Shown in pieces: positions 10,704 through 21,757 of a DNA stretch of 64,000 bases; the first letter of the stretch is position 1, and each line of letters starts with the position of its first letter. The DNA lies in contig JAAONU010000001.1 in the NCBI GenBank assembly GCA_012932295.1, forward strand, positions 22,640,461-22,704,460. The letters are read 5' to 3'. The DNA comes from Cyclina sinensis (lineage: Eukaryota; Mollusca; Bivalvia; Venerida; Veneridae). The position numbers were made by a program, and so were the translations under genes. The notes beneath the pieces are model-generated. The model saw only the letters and a program-made list of their open reading frames with translations. It searched no databases and was not told the origin of the DNA.

Positions 10704-11665
10704 CAATGAAAAAGATTGCAGAGCTAGATGGAGAAATGCGACCCAGCTCTGCAATGATTTAAGATTGCAGAGCTTGTTGTCGACCTACGACCCAACTCTG
10801 CAGCTATACAATTTTTAGAGCTATATGTCGATCTATGATCCAACTCATTGTGATATATGATTGCAGAGCTAGATATTGAACTACGACACAGCTCTGCAAT
10901 GATATAAGATTGGAAAGCTGGATGTAGACCTGCGACCTAGCTCTGTAATTGTATAAGATTGCAGAGCTAGATGTAAATCTACGACCAAGCTATGCAATGA
11001 TATAAGATTGCAGAGCTGGATGAAGAGCTGCGACCCAGCTCTGCAATGATATAAGATCGCAGAGCTGGATGTAGAGCTGCGACCCAGCTCTGCAATGATA
11101 TCGGATTGCAGAGCTGGATGTAGAGCTGCGACCCAGCTCTGCAATGATATAAGATTTCAGAGCTAGATGTAGATCTACGACCCAGCTATGCAATGATATT
11201 AGATTGCAGAACTGGGTGTAGAGCTACGACCCAGATCTGCAATGATATAAGATTGCAGAGCTGGATGTAGGTCTGTAATTATATAAGATTGCAGAGCTGG
11301 ATGTAAGTCTGCGACCCAGCTATGCAATGATATAAGATTGCAGAGCTGGATGTAGAGCTGCGACCCAGGTCTGCAATGATATAAGATTGCAGAGCTAGAT
11401 GTAGAGCTGCGACCCAGCTCTGCAATTATAAGATTGCAGAGCTGGATGTAGAGCTGCGACCCAGCTCTGCAATGATATAAGATCGCAGAGCTGGATGTAG
11501 AGCTGCGAACCAGCTCTGCAATGATATAAGATTGCAGAGCTGGATGTAGAGCTGCGACCCAGCTCTGCAGTGATATAAGATTGCAGAGCTGGATGTAGAG
11601 CTGCGACCCAGCTCTGCATTGATATAAGATTGCAGAGCTGGGTGTAGAGCTTCGATCTATGTGCC
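10704..11665 (-). repeat. 49-bp tandem array (reverse copy, ~19 units)
   Basis: About nineteen units read GATTGCAGAGCTGGATGTAG then AGCTGCGACCCAGCTCTGCAATGATATAA on the plus strand, the reverse complement of the 7731 array. The outer edge at 11645-11690 (CTATGTGCCAACTTCACGTT) is the reverse complement of the sequence outside the first array (AACGTGAAGCTGGCACATAG, 7709-7729). The two arrays therefore share an outer flank as well as the monomer. Confidence 0.85.
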
Positions 11666-11829
11666 AACTTCACGTTCATGAAAAACAAACAAATATCCTC
11701 TATATATTCGATTTTGTTTTGTTGTTAAGTTTTCATTTTCGACCCCACCAACCGCCATAATTTTGTCAAGTAACTAACCGGACATATACATGAGAAAAGT
11801 CATTAAGAGAAAACTAGATAAAATGATTA

Positions 11830-12120
11830 TAATGCGTTTGAGCTTTTTTTTTCGTGTTTTGAATGTCGAACTGGCTCATTATTCAGCACAACATTCGTTT
11901 TGAACGTTTTTTTGTGTTTTGAATGTCGAGCCGAATTTCGGGCTGGCTCAACATTCAGCTCGACTTTCGTTTTTTGAGCGTTTTTTTTTTCTTTCTATTT
12001 TTAAAAGTCGAGTCGAATGTCGGGCTGGCTCAACATACAGCTCGACATTCGTTTTCGAGCGTTGTTTTCGTTTCTTGAATGTTAAACCGAATGTTGAGCT
12101 GGATTTTTTTAACGGATCAG
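11830..12120 (+). repeat. Tandem array with GAATGTCGAGC...GGCTGGCTCAACATTC motif
   Basis: About three to four degenerate units of roughly 80-90 bp contain GAATGTCGAGCCGAAT, GGGCTGGCTCAACATTCAGC and TCGACATTCGTTTT, with T-runs between. Reverse-complement units form an array at 14335-14650. Confidence 0.65.
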
Positions 12121-12499
12121 GTACTCCGTATCCGTGTAGCATAATTTCATTAATCATTTTTTCTTTCGATAATGATGCCGTAGGCATATTTTTGATAAAC
12201 TTGGTAATTCTCTTACTGTTTTTATTATTAAAATTTTAAGATTTCAAGTGTCTTTTTTCAACATTTTCCATTTTATTTGAGTTGACAGGCCAAGAGCAAC
12301 AAGTATCAACCCCTGTTGCCTGGATTCAAATTCCCAGTACCATCTGCAAATAGTTAGTTATTAATGACAATCGACCATTACAATAAGTATCACCTACCTC
12401 GTGATGAATACCTTTTTTGGCGTTAACCAAAGTGGTGGCCAGTATCTAACATAGACCGTTTCAAGCACACGTTTTGCTTGCTTGGCAGTCATTTTGTAC
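12121..12499. other. Spacer with possible coding-like minus-strand frame
   Basis: The minus strand stays open from 12553 down to a GTAGGT splice-donor-like site at 12391-12396, in a frame different from the one chosen for the sirtuin exon. It reads ...KMTAKQAKRVLETVYV... and could be a true exon of unknown function. Nothing else is recognised. Confidence 0.25.
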
Positions 12500-12553
12500 A
12501 GAGTAACGAATCCCCTCCCATGAAGTCCATGCATGAAGCGTGTGACACGTCTC
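12500..12553 (-). CDS. Possible sirtuin exon 2 (short, zinc-module part)
   Basis: A 54-bp stretch follows a pyrimidine-rich tract and a TAAG acceptor, and it ends before a GTACAA donor. In the phase required by its neighbours (0 in, 0 out) it reads ETCHTLHAWTSWEGIRYS. Joined to the next exon this gives IRYS-ADWDEDGEAVFHRDCW, so Cys and His residues become spaced like a zinc-binding module. Phase agreement with both neighbours is the main support. A competing frame stays open longer (52 codons to a GTAGGT donor at 12391-12396) but does not match the upstream exon's phase. No transcript evidence is available, so this is tentative. Confidence 0.4.
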
Positions 12554-12559
12554 CTTACT

Positions 12560-14330
12560 CATCGAAATAGGAGGAAAATATTGCACAGTTATTACAAACT
12601 TGCAATCGAATTAATTACGGAACATCGTTCTCACTAGAACAGTATACATGAAATTTGATGAATAATTTTTGCATAGTTATTGTAATCAAAGCTGTTTTCA
12701 GTGCGACGCAAGTAATGAATCAGATATTTTTTCTAAAATAGGGCATCTTCATTTGTTCAAAGGAAACGAATTACAGAAAAGAAAACATAATGACTGACCT
12801 ACTTTCTGCAGTATTTCATCAGTTCAGACAGTAATTGTCTTTGTAATGTTCTGTTGTCGTCACTACGTTTCCGTATGATACGCATTTTTCAATTTTTAGT
12901 TGTAATATTTGATTTTTAATTTTGTTTGTTATTTGGCTCTTTAAGCGACTGTGTTAAAGTGAGATTAATAACGTTTACAGTAAAGTTTATTTTATGTTCG
13001 TTACATGTTTTTAACGTTTTAATAACGTATATATACGTATTTAGCAGCCGAGTAGCGTAGCAGCCTGGCAGCCTAGCAGCCTTGCAAAATAAAATATTGA
13101 CTCGCTCTGATAGGGATGTAAATCATATTCAACAGGGAGAAGAAGGTTATTTGAAGGAAATGAAAACAAAAGTATTTAGTTGAAAAGTCGTGCATCCATA
13201 TATGCCCATATTTGGGCCGAAAATGTTATTACTTCTAAATTTGGAAAAAAATTAAACAGGGACATAAAAGAACGGTTTTGGTTTAAGTTTTGTATCTTGT
13301 TTATGTGTCATGGTTAATAGGTCAAATTAACCTCAACTGTAGGTCGGGGTAGGTGTTAAACATATCAAGGGAGATAACTCATCAACTTAATGTAATTGGG
13401 GTTACTGCCACTTGAAATAACCGAAAATATTAGTTTGCGCTAATCACTTTAATGTGTTTAGTTTTTAGCACTTTTTATATGGAAAAAATCACTTTCTTTT
13501 ATAACTACTTTTTAAAACATCTTGATCTATTATTCATTAATATATTCTATAAACTTAAACCAAAATAATGGTTTGAAAGTAATGAAAAAATAAGATTCTT
13601 ACTTAACGAGTGCGTTATTTTTAGTTAGAGTATGGTCAATTCTTGAAGCTGCCAAGATCAGACAGACGGCTGTATACACATAAAATTCTGTTTAGATGCT
13701 ATAGGGTAGACCTTGTTCTCTATGTTGGTGTTTTATTTTCAAAAATATTTCAGTAAATAGTACCGTAACAGCGGTTAGTGTTAAATAAAAAATAATGATT
13801 TTGTACTTAATAAATATCACAGTTTGCGTTTTCTTAATAAGTTCTGACTTTTATTTTGACTTTATTTTTTTCACATTTATATATAACCTTGTTATACATT
13901 ATATTAAAGGAAATAACATTAGTAAATAGACAAAATAAATTTGCTATCAATATGTCTGTCCGTCTGTTCAGGATAGTAAGGCAAAACTGTCATCCTTTAC
14001 GAAAAAGAAATAGCGTTTTCTCACTATATTAAAGTGATTATTTTGACTTTAATTTTAAAGATATAATTAAATATTATACACTATATTCTACAAAAAATAA
14101 CTGTCTAATATGTACCAATATACTGTATGGTAAAATATGTCTGTCTGTCTGTCCAGGACAGCTATTGAAAGTAACCATAAAACGAGCCGCGCAGAATAAA
14201 GAAGTCGAGTATCTGTATTACTCTCAAATGATAATTTTGACTTCATTTTTAAGATATGATTATATACAAGTTTACTTTGCCTTACTTTGCCTAGCTATCC
14301 TGAATCATTTTCAAGTAGTTATATTGACGA
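12560..14330. other. Intronic or spacer DNA between inverted arrays
   Basis: AT-rich, with no recognisable gene. A short CAGCCTGGCAGCCTAGCAGCC direct repeat lies near 13056-13083. Two TATGTCTGTCTGTC stretches lie near 13952 and 14137. Confidence 0.4.
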
Positions 14331-14334
14331 TTAA

Positions 14335-14650
14335 AAACGAATGTTGAGCCAGCTCGGCATTCGGCTCGACCGTGATTCTAAACACGAAAAAAATTATCAA
14401 AAATGAATGTCGAGCTGACTGTTGAGCAAGCTCGACACTCGGCTCGACATTCAGAACTCGAAAAAACGTTCAAAAACGAGTGTCGGGTTGAATGTTGAAC
14501 CAGCTCGACATCCGGCTCAACATACAAACATATATATAGAAAGGCTCAGAAACGAATGTCAAGTTAAATGTTGAGCCAGCTCGACATCCGGCTCGACATA
14601 CAAAAATATATATAAAAAGCTCAGAAACGAATGTCTAGTTGAATGTCGAT
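14335..14650 (-). repeat. Tandem array, reverse copy of the 11830 array
   Basis: Four units contain GAATGTTGAGCCAGCTCG, ACATCCGGCTCGACAT and CGAAAAAACGTTCAAAAACG, the reverse complement of the array at 11830-12120. Array and counterpart bracket about 2.2 kb. Confidence 0.65.
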
Positions 14651-14689
14651 TGCTGATCTCAGAGCTCACTTCACCAACTTAAATATATA

Positions 14690-14905
14690 TTTTACCCTGT
14701 CAGTCACGGGATAGAGGCTAACTTCATATTGTAAAAAAAGTGCACAACAATAGTCCTTGTGGAGCAGTAAAAATGCGCAATTTACTAATGGGTTCGAATC
14801 CCGCTATACTCACATGATTTTTTCTTTCATATTTATGCCGTAGAGAAACATATAATTATATTTCTGAAATGATATTTTGACTGACCTTTTTTTCTGAGGA
14901 AAATT
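14690..14905 (+). mobile_element. tRNA-like element, relative of the 31.4 kb family
   Basis: The sequence contains CCTGTCAGTCACGGGATAGA, like CTCTGTTAGTCACGGTGTAGA of the 31426 element, then a B box GGGTTCGAATCCCGC near 14791. No intact tRNA can be folded. It is probably a diverged member of the same repeat family. Confidence 0.4.
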
Positions 14906-14999
14906 CTCTTAAGCTTAAATCTCGAGGTCAAAAGCTCTAGGATACAAAACTATATCAAGTATGCAGATGCTTTGAATAAATAGACATGACTTATCATAC

Positions 15000-15107
15000 C
15001 TTAAGAGATTTCCTTTCATGAGCTGTGACCTGGAAAGCTCGAACCTCCACTTTGCCGGTCTCAGAGGACACTGGGCCTTTGCATGATTTCAGCGCACAAG
15101 TTGACAT
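15000..15107 (-). CDS. Possible sirtuin first coding exon
   Basis: An ATG in good context (AAAATGT) opens 36 codons starting MSTCALKSCKGPVSSETGKV and ending at KSLK. A GTATGA donor follows in phase 0, matching the candidate exon at 12500-12553. The CALKSC start gives a C-x4-C pair that could complete the Cys/His module ending in FHRDCW. Codon use looks like real coding sequence, and no stop or repeat interrupts it. Assignment to the sirtuin rests on strand, phase and the split zinc module. It could instead be the first exon of an unrelated gene. Confidence 0.5.
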
Positions 15108-16659
15108 TTTCTTAGAAGTTTAGTATAACTGTATAAATAAGAATAAAAATTCTTTACTTTTATCGAATCAATATTTAATGAAAAATCTAGGTTTGTACAT
15201 ACTCTAATTTCAAAATAAGTATTGCCTGTATTCAAAACTTATATCTTAAAATTAAGTGCCCGTTTCCAAAAGGAAATACATATATTAGTTATCATAACGT
15301 CATTTTTTTCCGACTAAATGAGTAATAGATTTTCTTATTGTTTTGACTGATACATCAGCCACTGAAGCTAATATTTTTGTCATGTATTTTTGTTCCCTTT
15401 AAACAGAGAAAACTGAAAACATCAATAATAACTATTACTTTTGTCTCTTTTTTCAAAGTGTATTGCACTGATACATGGGACCTAGGTTTAAAGTCTCATC
15501 CGAAAGACTGCCACATTTTCTATAGCCACGTGCGGCTTTGAGAGTTTGAGTCCAGCTCGAGGCAGATTTTTCAGGTTTCGATACAGACTGTAGTTTTAAC
15601 TGAATTTAATGAAACGAGAATTTAATGCTTCGGTATAAAAAAGTATGATTTTGTCGTCGTCCTATCACGCTGAGCATAGTAAAGAACAAGGGGTGTCTCT
15701 GGAACAGCATGTTTACTGTATCGTGCACTATCTCCCACAACCTAAAATAATTAACCTCTTCATGGGACGTAGGTCGTAGGGTCAACCGGTACCGACGGTT
15801 AAAAAAACTCAGAAGAAAGAAGAGTTATATCTTTGCTTCAAATTTCTACATTGCAAAAAATCATTGATATCTCAACCGATCTTTTAACTTTATTGAAACT
15901 TTTAATTTGTAAACAAAGTAAAATTTTCTCAGTCTTACAACAGCGCTGTTCCCACACAAACCCTTTAAACCGATATTTAGAGCATACAGTATTATATTTA
16001 TATTAATTTTAAAAGGAAAAAAAAATCATACACAAAAAACAGACGTTCCGATAAAGCAAACACCTGTGGGAAATTCACTTAGCGTAACAATCAATGTATT
16101 TATCATAGGCCTACTTTTGAAAACCAGTTTTTCTATTAAGTATATCTGAATATCATGGTTTGCAAACGAAATATATCTCACCTTTATTAGTTGTCTATTC
16201 CTCTGCTGTTTTAAAAATGACAGGACACTTTATTCACACATAATTTCAACCACATTTAATGTTTGGTTTAATGTAATTTCTAAAAATAGATTGTTTACTA
16301 AACACTGTATTAGTAATATAAATTACCCGTCTTCGTACCGAAGAAGGACGGACATTACCGATAACGAATCGACCATCGTTTCACAGGAGTATGTAACCAA
16401 TACAAACAAAGCGCCATACGCCTGAAATGCATACAGTTAAGGTATATTTTTTATTATGTAATTATGGGCGTAGACTAGAAGGTGATTATAGTATGGCTAC
16501 CCATACTATACTATACTATACATTTATAATCTGCAGTTTGATTACACCTTGTCAAACATTTGTTTTACATTCACGTGACTTCAGATGTAAGTTTTTCTCA
16601 TATTTAAAATAGTATGAGAAATGATCAGTGCACGTTTAGAAGTGTTAAGTTAATGTTTT
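15108..16659. other. Intergenic DNA upstream of the possible sirtuin start
   Basis: Any promoter of the sirtuin would lie here on the minus strand, if the first exon at 15000-15107 is right. I see no clear TATA box or CpG island. No coding exon was recognised. Confidence 0.35.
15480..15570. repeat. Possible short interspersed repeat fragment
   Basis: The segment with GGGACCTAGGTTTAAAGTCT and GAGTTTGAGTCCAGCTCGAG looks like a dispersed repeat of molluscan genomes. There is no second copy in this window to prove it. Confidence 0.25.
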
Positions 16660-16815
16660 AAAGCGACCTACTCACAGAATTTAGCCGATTTTTTTTCTTT
16701 AAAATTTAAGAGAAGTGAATATACTATGGAAAAACAATATATTATGCTTTTATACACCTTGAAAACTGAAAAAAAGTTTTGACTTAAGTGAGTCAGTAAC
16801 TTAGTTTAGATATGT
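16660..16815 (-). mobile_element. Internally deleted copy of the AAGCGACTGACTCA TIR element
   Basis: It starts AAGCGACCTACTCACAGAAT and ends GAGTCAGTAACTTAGTTTAG. Both ends match the element at 31426-31779 in reverse orientation. About 200 bp of the interior, including the tRNA-like core, is missing. The ends are inverted repeats of each other (ACTGACTCA type). Confidence 0.6.
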
Positions 16816-18042
16816 GCTTCATACTTACAGCAAGAATTACAAGATGTATAAACATAATTTTGCTTTTTTCATCGTCGGCCTATCTGTGAGTCAGTCCCTT
16901 TAAGAAAGAGCAGAATAATTCTTGACTGGTACAGAGTTCCTGTATCAACACTGATACATCTACAGAGGTCTCTGCTGAGCAAAATTGAAACAACAATGAC
17001 TTTGATCTTATACCAGGACCATCTTTACAGCTAGGTTTACACCTATTTGTTTTTATTTTCTACCAACCACGTGATAATAATTTTTGTTTCAACTAGTTAC
17101 ATGATGCACAAGTTTAATGTACAAATTCGTTTGTCGGTTGTCTGTTTGACCTTTGCCTTCTGTAGAGATATTTTTTTCTATTCTTTTTGTGGGATATTGC
17201 GAGGCACTGAAATCATATCCTTCAAAAGAAGCTCATATGTCTTTTTACGTGCTCTAAATGTGCAGTATATAGATGACTAGGCCCTTGGTTTAACGTCTAA
17301 TCTGCTTTTATTGGTGGAGCAGAGTTCAATTTTGTGTGTTTCCGTTTTACCACGGACACAGTTCTGTTGATTTAAAGAAAGCTTATAACCTTTGAAATTC
17401 AAAAAGTAAATGTATCTAGACAAAAATATATCTTGAATAGTTCTAAACGTACCATGACTGTTTTTGATTGCATGATTGAGCGTTTTTTTTCTGCACTTTT
17501 TCCTTTAAAAATATATATTCTTATTTGACCAATATTTTCATTAAAGAAATTATCATCTTTTTTTTCATAATGATATGCAGTTTATATATAAATACTTGAA
17601 CCTAAAAGATTCTAAACAGTTAGATGCAAAGTCAGCTGGTTGTTGAAGCAGCTTATAAATCGTCGTTTAATAGAAATACTCCCTTAAGCAGACGTTCTTC
17701 CACCTCTCTTTAACACAAGTTATGCGTATATGTCAAGATGATGAATTTGAAATATATATCAAAGGACTTTAAGAAGGTTTTAGTAAATCTTAAATCTCTG
17801 TCTAGCTGAATAAAAGTTAAGATGAAATGTTCACGAGTGTCAGATTCCTTTTATTACATGACTAAAACAACCATAAATTGGTCTTAACCGCAGCTTTTTT
17901 TATTAGAAGTATAATGAAAAAACATCCACCAATAAAATGTTCCAATTAAATGTCAAAATATGTCGGAAACTTTTACAAACTTTTTAAAGATCAGACGATA
18001 TTTTTAATGATTTCTGTGTCTAAATTCTAACAGAAAAATGTA

Positions 18043-18077
<35 letters not shown>

Positions 18078-18231
18078 AAAAATCGAGTTCCATCTTATAG
18101 AATTTAAAACTTAAATTATTTTGATTTTCCTCATTTACAGTGTTGATGTATCTATATCTATCTATATGTTTAAATGTTCACTTTATCATTGACTTATGCA
18201 ATTGAAAATATCGTAAGGGCAGAATGGGAAC
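16816..18231. other. Intergenic DNA with a CA microsatellite
   Basis: There is no gene. A (CA)n tract of about 30 bp lies at 18044-18075. Otherwise this is AT-rich sequence without recognised features. Confidence 0.5.
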
Positions 18232-20451
18232 CCCGACCTCCTCTGTACCTATGACGGGGAAAATAAATGGGGTTTACCGATAAAAAGGGACCCGAAAAAA
18301 AATATGTCGGAAATACAGAATAAATAAGGACATAGGAATAGGATGTCTTTTTGATAACAATAAAAGAACGATGAATAAACGTAATCACTTTGAAGTAAGT
18401 CGTTAAATAACACATCTGTTATTAAAACTGTAATGGTTATATTGCATTACAAACAAGGTCGTTTGAAAGGAAGTCTCAATACTGTCATGGAACTTTTATG
18501 AGAAAGGATACTATTTTGCTTAAAGAAAAAAAAGGAAGATATTTAATCGGGATTATTACCTCGTTTTCGGCTACACATTTGATTTGATTTCCATGTACGT
18601 CAAAAGTTATGTTAGACAACTATGTCGAAATTCTGATTAACCGACTGAAGTAACTTAACTGATGTAAAATATATCTTTCCTAAGCATTTGATGAAGAGCC
18701 TTCTTAACCTGTATACGAAGTAATGGAAAGTTAATTACACATCAAGCAAGTTTTTAAGAAATTTGTCAAAATGATAATATGTAAATAATGTATAATTCGG
18801 AATTATTTTTTAAAAAAACTATAAAGTTTGCATAGCATTGTCACACCTTCGAGAGCTCAATTCGAATAGCTCCCAGGATAGCTATATTCAAGACGAGTCC
18901 ATATACAGCTCCCCGGTTATCTCTATTTGCCTAACCAAATGAGGAACTATGTTTGGGTAACTTGTTGTCTTTTTTAAATAGAGTTCTCCAATTATCTGAT
19001 GCAAGATAAAATTCATTTATTCATTGTATATAAAACCATGCGGTGAAGGAATATGCATTCAGGATGCAGTAGCCATATAGTAATGATATTGTCTGTTTAT
19101 CTGACTGGCTGTCTGTACATACCCAAAAATACTAAGGGTACGGGGTTACACCGTTATGAGGTTTTCTCAGTTCATTCTGTCATTATAGAGTTAAAATTTG
19201 TATTCTGGGGTAAGGAAGTGTATTGTGAGGGTTAAAAATGATCACAGAGATAATTTCACAAAATCCATCTCGTGAGAACGTTTGTCTGACTGTCTGTCTT
19301 TTGTTCGTCTATCATGACTTAAAAAATCTACAATACTTTCAAACCTATTAGGGTCATTGGTCTACATGAACAGATAATCCCTATTGTTTTGGGGTCACTT
19401 GGTCAAGTGTTCTTCTTACGTTCTGACGGATGAACGGTACTAAAACTGTTAGCCTCTTCCTCAACGAAGGGCATATTGAAATCATCTGGCCAGATAACTC
19501 ACAGTCAGGTATCTGGCGACTTCTGATTAACAGTAACCAGAATATATCTAATGTTTGGAGATCATTTTAGTTTCTTAATAATTAAACCGTATTTAAAAAA
19601 AAACCTTTTTTTTTCGCTAATGTCGATTTTTTTTGTAAAATAAATTGATTTCTAGGACAAAGATATAATTTCTATATTTGTCAAGATGAGTTGGAAAGAG
19701 ACAGGTCTGTGATTTAATAGGTTGCTGTAGTTCTGTTTTTCAAAGGATTTTTGCGCAATTTTTATTACTGTCAAGCTGTTAGATTGAAACAACATATCTA
19801 AATGCTTTATAGCTAGGACGAATTTATGTACGCTAGCTTTTCCTATGAAGAATGAAGGTCAAAACACTTCAATCTATTATTGATGTGCGTTGGAGAGGCA
19901 ACCTAATAAGATCTGAATCCCAATATGTCAGAACTAACACTAAACACTGACACTTAACAGGATAAAAGTGATGGTAATGTGCCTTCGAACAAGAAAAATA
20001 AAAAAACGTAAGGCAGAACTGCTAATATTGTTATTCAATTTATTGATGAGAAGTAACAAAATTCACCACTGTTCTGTTAATTATACAGACCAATTATTTA
20101 TTTCTGAAAGCAAAGCTGTTGGAGTGTCGACGTCCATATTCTGACCACACTGGAATTTCAAAGTTATATTTTCTGACATAATTTTCCTGCTACAGAAATA
20201 GAAAGCTGGGATTCATTTTTCTATGACTATTGATTAGCTGAAACTTTTATAGTTTCTCACGGTTAAGGATTAAGGTTTTCGAATATTTTGGATATATCAA
20301 TTCATATCCTCTAATCATCTGAATTTCTCCGACGGCGAACAAGAATAATTTACAACTTGTCATGCTAGCTAAATTCAACAAAAACAACATGAATATAATC
20401 AAAAACGCATTTTCTTACACTCTTTGTTTAAAGATCAAGTTTCTTTTATTA
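18232..20451 (+). repeat. 2.2 kb direct repeat, left copy
   Basis: This segment is repeated almost exactly at 25942-28156, with only scattered single-base differences and homopolymer length changes. It abuts the left end of the pogo-like transposon. It has no convincing ORF. The small open frames at 19053-19235 and 18194-18415 recur in the other copy only because the DNA does. Its left edge (AGGGCAGAAT...CCCCGACCT) weakly resembles the right end of the transposon. Confidence 0.9.
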
Positions 20452-20458
20452 GGGTAAT

Positions 20459-20713
20459 CCGCCCCTGAACCGAACAGGTTAGAAATCATTGTCACGGTGC
20501 TTCGGTAATGTACACACTACACCGTTTCTTGAATACGGAATGTGTTTAGTAACATCCCTGGTCCCCTTTTCGTGTTAAATTCCACTGTATCTCGGACTAA
20601 TTCCATCAAAGTACATGAAGTACTAAGGAACCTGATATTTGCCCATGAATCGAACAAGGCGCCCTTGAAATGAACAGAAAAAAAATTGCCTGCCTCTGAG
20701 ACGAACGGGTGAA
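20459..20713 (+). promoter_or_regulatory. Left subterminal motif cluster of the transposon
   Basis: Four copies of GCCCnTGAnnCGAACA-type sequence lie in forward orientation: GCCCCTGAACCGAACA (20461), GCCCATGAATCGAACA (about 20640), GCCCTTGAAATGAACA (about 20661) and a weaker GCCTCTGAGACGAACG (about 20693). They are candidate transposase-binding sites. Confidence 0.6.
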
Positions 20714-20984
20714 AACCAATGGAATACACACTTATTTAAAATAATGCCTTTTTATAAACTTTCTGACGATTGGTCATCCGAAAATAGATAAAAGAGCGCC
20801 ATTTTCAGCCATTTGATTTATTTGGAGTTACAGGCATTGGTAACTGTATCTTTTCATTGAATTATTAATGAAAAATAATGCACTTGTAAAGATAAGTAGC
20901 AGAATTATTTGTTACTTAGTATAAATTTAAATTTAATAGTTTTAATTTTAAAAATGTTATGCTTTGCTAGAATTAGGATTAGTC

Positions 20985-21075
20985 AACATTAGGGGGGGGG
21001 GGGGGGGGGCGGGGGGGGGGGGGAGAGAGACTGAGACCAGGGACTGTGGGAGAGAGAGAGAGAGAGAGAGAAGGG
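20985..21075 (+). repeat. G-run and GA microsatellite
   Basis: A run of about 30 nearly pure G is followed by GAGAGA tracts ending near 21073. It lies upstream of the plus-strand ORF of the transposon. Confidence 0.9.
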
Positions 21076-21259
21076 ACTGTGTCGTTAGTCATAAGAAGTA
21101 AGATCAGAGGCAAGCTGAACCCGTGAAATTTATCATTTCAGCTTGCACATACTACCATAGTTAGTAGTTCAAACTTCATTTGACTTAGCCGTATACTATA
21201 CTTACCTGTAACAACATTTTCTCACTAGGTCTTAATATTTCCTTACATTAAACGCAGCA

Positions 21260-21619
21260 ATGGCAAACATCACACAGATTATATACAGGCGTGAGGTCCT
21301 GGTAAAAGGATATGGCAAAGAGAATGTATGGATGGCAATTCAAATGCTAGAAGACCTGTTCGATCATGAATGGTGTTTTGACCATGATTCATTGTATTCT
21401 TTGCACGAGATTATCAAGAATTTGGTGATGAAGTGCCCTCGTATTAGAAATGCTGTTACTGACCAAATATGTAAATGGAACGAACAGAAATTTGAATCTG
21501 GGGAACCTGTTCCATCCAGCCATGTATTCCTTGTAAACTGCATCAGCCGTTATCTGACTGAAAGTGAGCTACAACAACTTAACAAGTTAACGGATGAAAT
21601 AAAGCAGTACGGGAATTAA
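21260..21619 (+). CDS. Second ORF of the pogo-like transposon, 119 aa, unknown function
   Basis: An intact ATG-to-TAA frame of 119 codons has a good start context (GCAGCAATGG) and an AATAAA signal 45 bp after the stop (21664-21669). It may be a single-exon gene, or an AG acceptor upstream may join it to a leader. The product is a small, probably helical, charged soluble protein, starting MANITQIIYRREVLVKGYGK and ending DEIKQYGN. Trp, Cys and His residues occur in EDLFDHEWCFDHDSL. I see no signal peptide, membrane segment or known domain. It converges on the transposase gene inside the same element. Most pogo elements encode only a transposase, so it could be an accessory factor for transposition, a captured host gene or a regulator. 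This is inference only. Confidence 0.6.
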   Translation: MANITQIIYRREVLVKGYGKENVWMAIQMLEDLFDHEWCFDHDSLYSLHEIIKNLVMKCPRIRNAVTDQICKWNEQKFESGEPVPSSHVFLVNCISRYLTESELQQLNKLTDEIKQYGN

Positions 21620-21757
21620 ATTTCAGTATAATATGCTATGTGCTCTTAGCATACTACTGTACAAATAAAAAACCAAACACAATTTTATCAGTTCATTGTT
21701 GTTTTTCAATGCATCAGGCTTTAAAAGCTTGCTTGTTTTAATCAATACTATTCTATT

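Noticed and set aside
10881..11688. Minus-strand repeat-containing proteins (MQSWVAALHPALQS type)
   Set aside because: They are translations of the 49-bp tandem array. The 49-bp unit is not a multiple of three, so the frame changes each unit and no constraint is visible.
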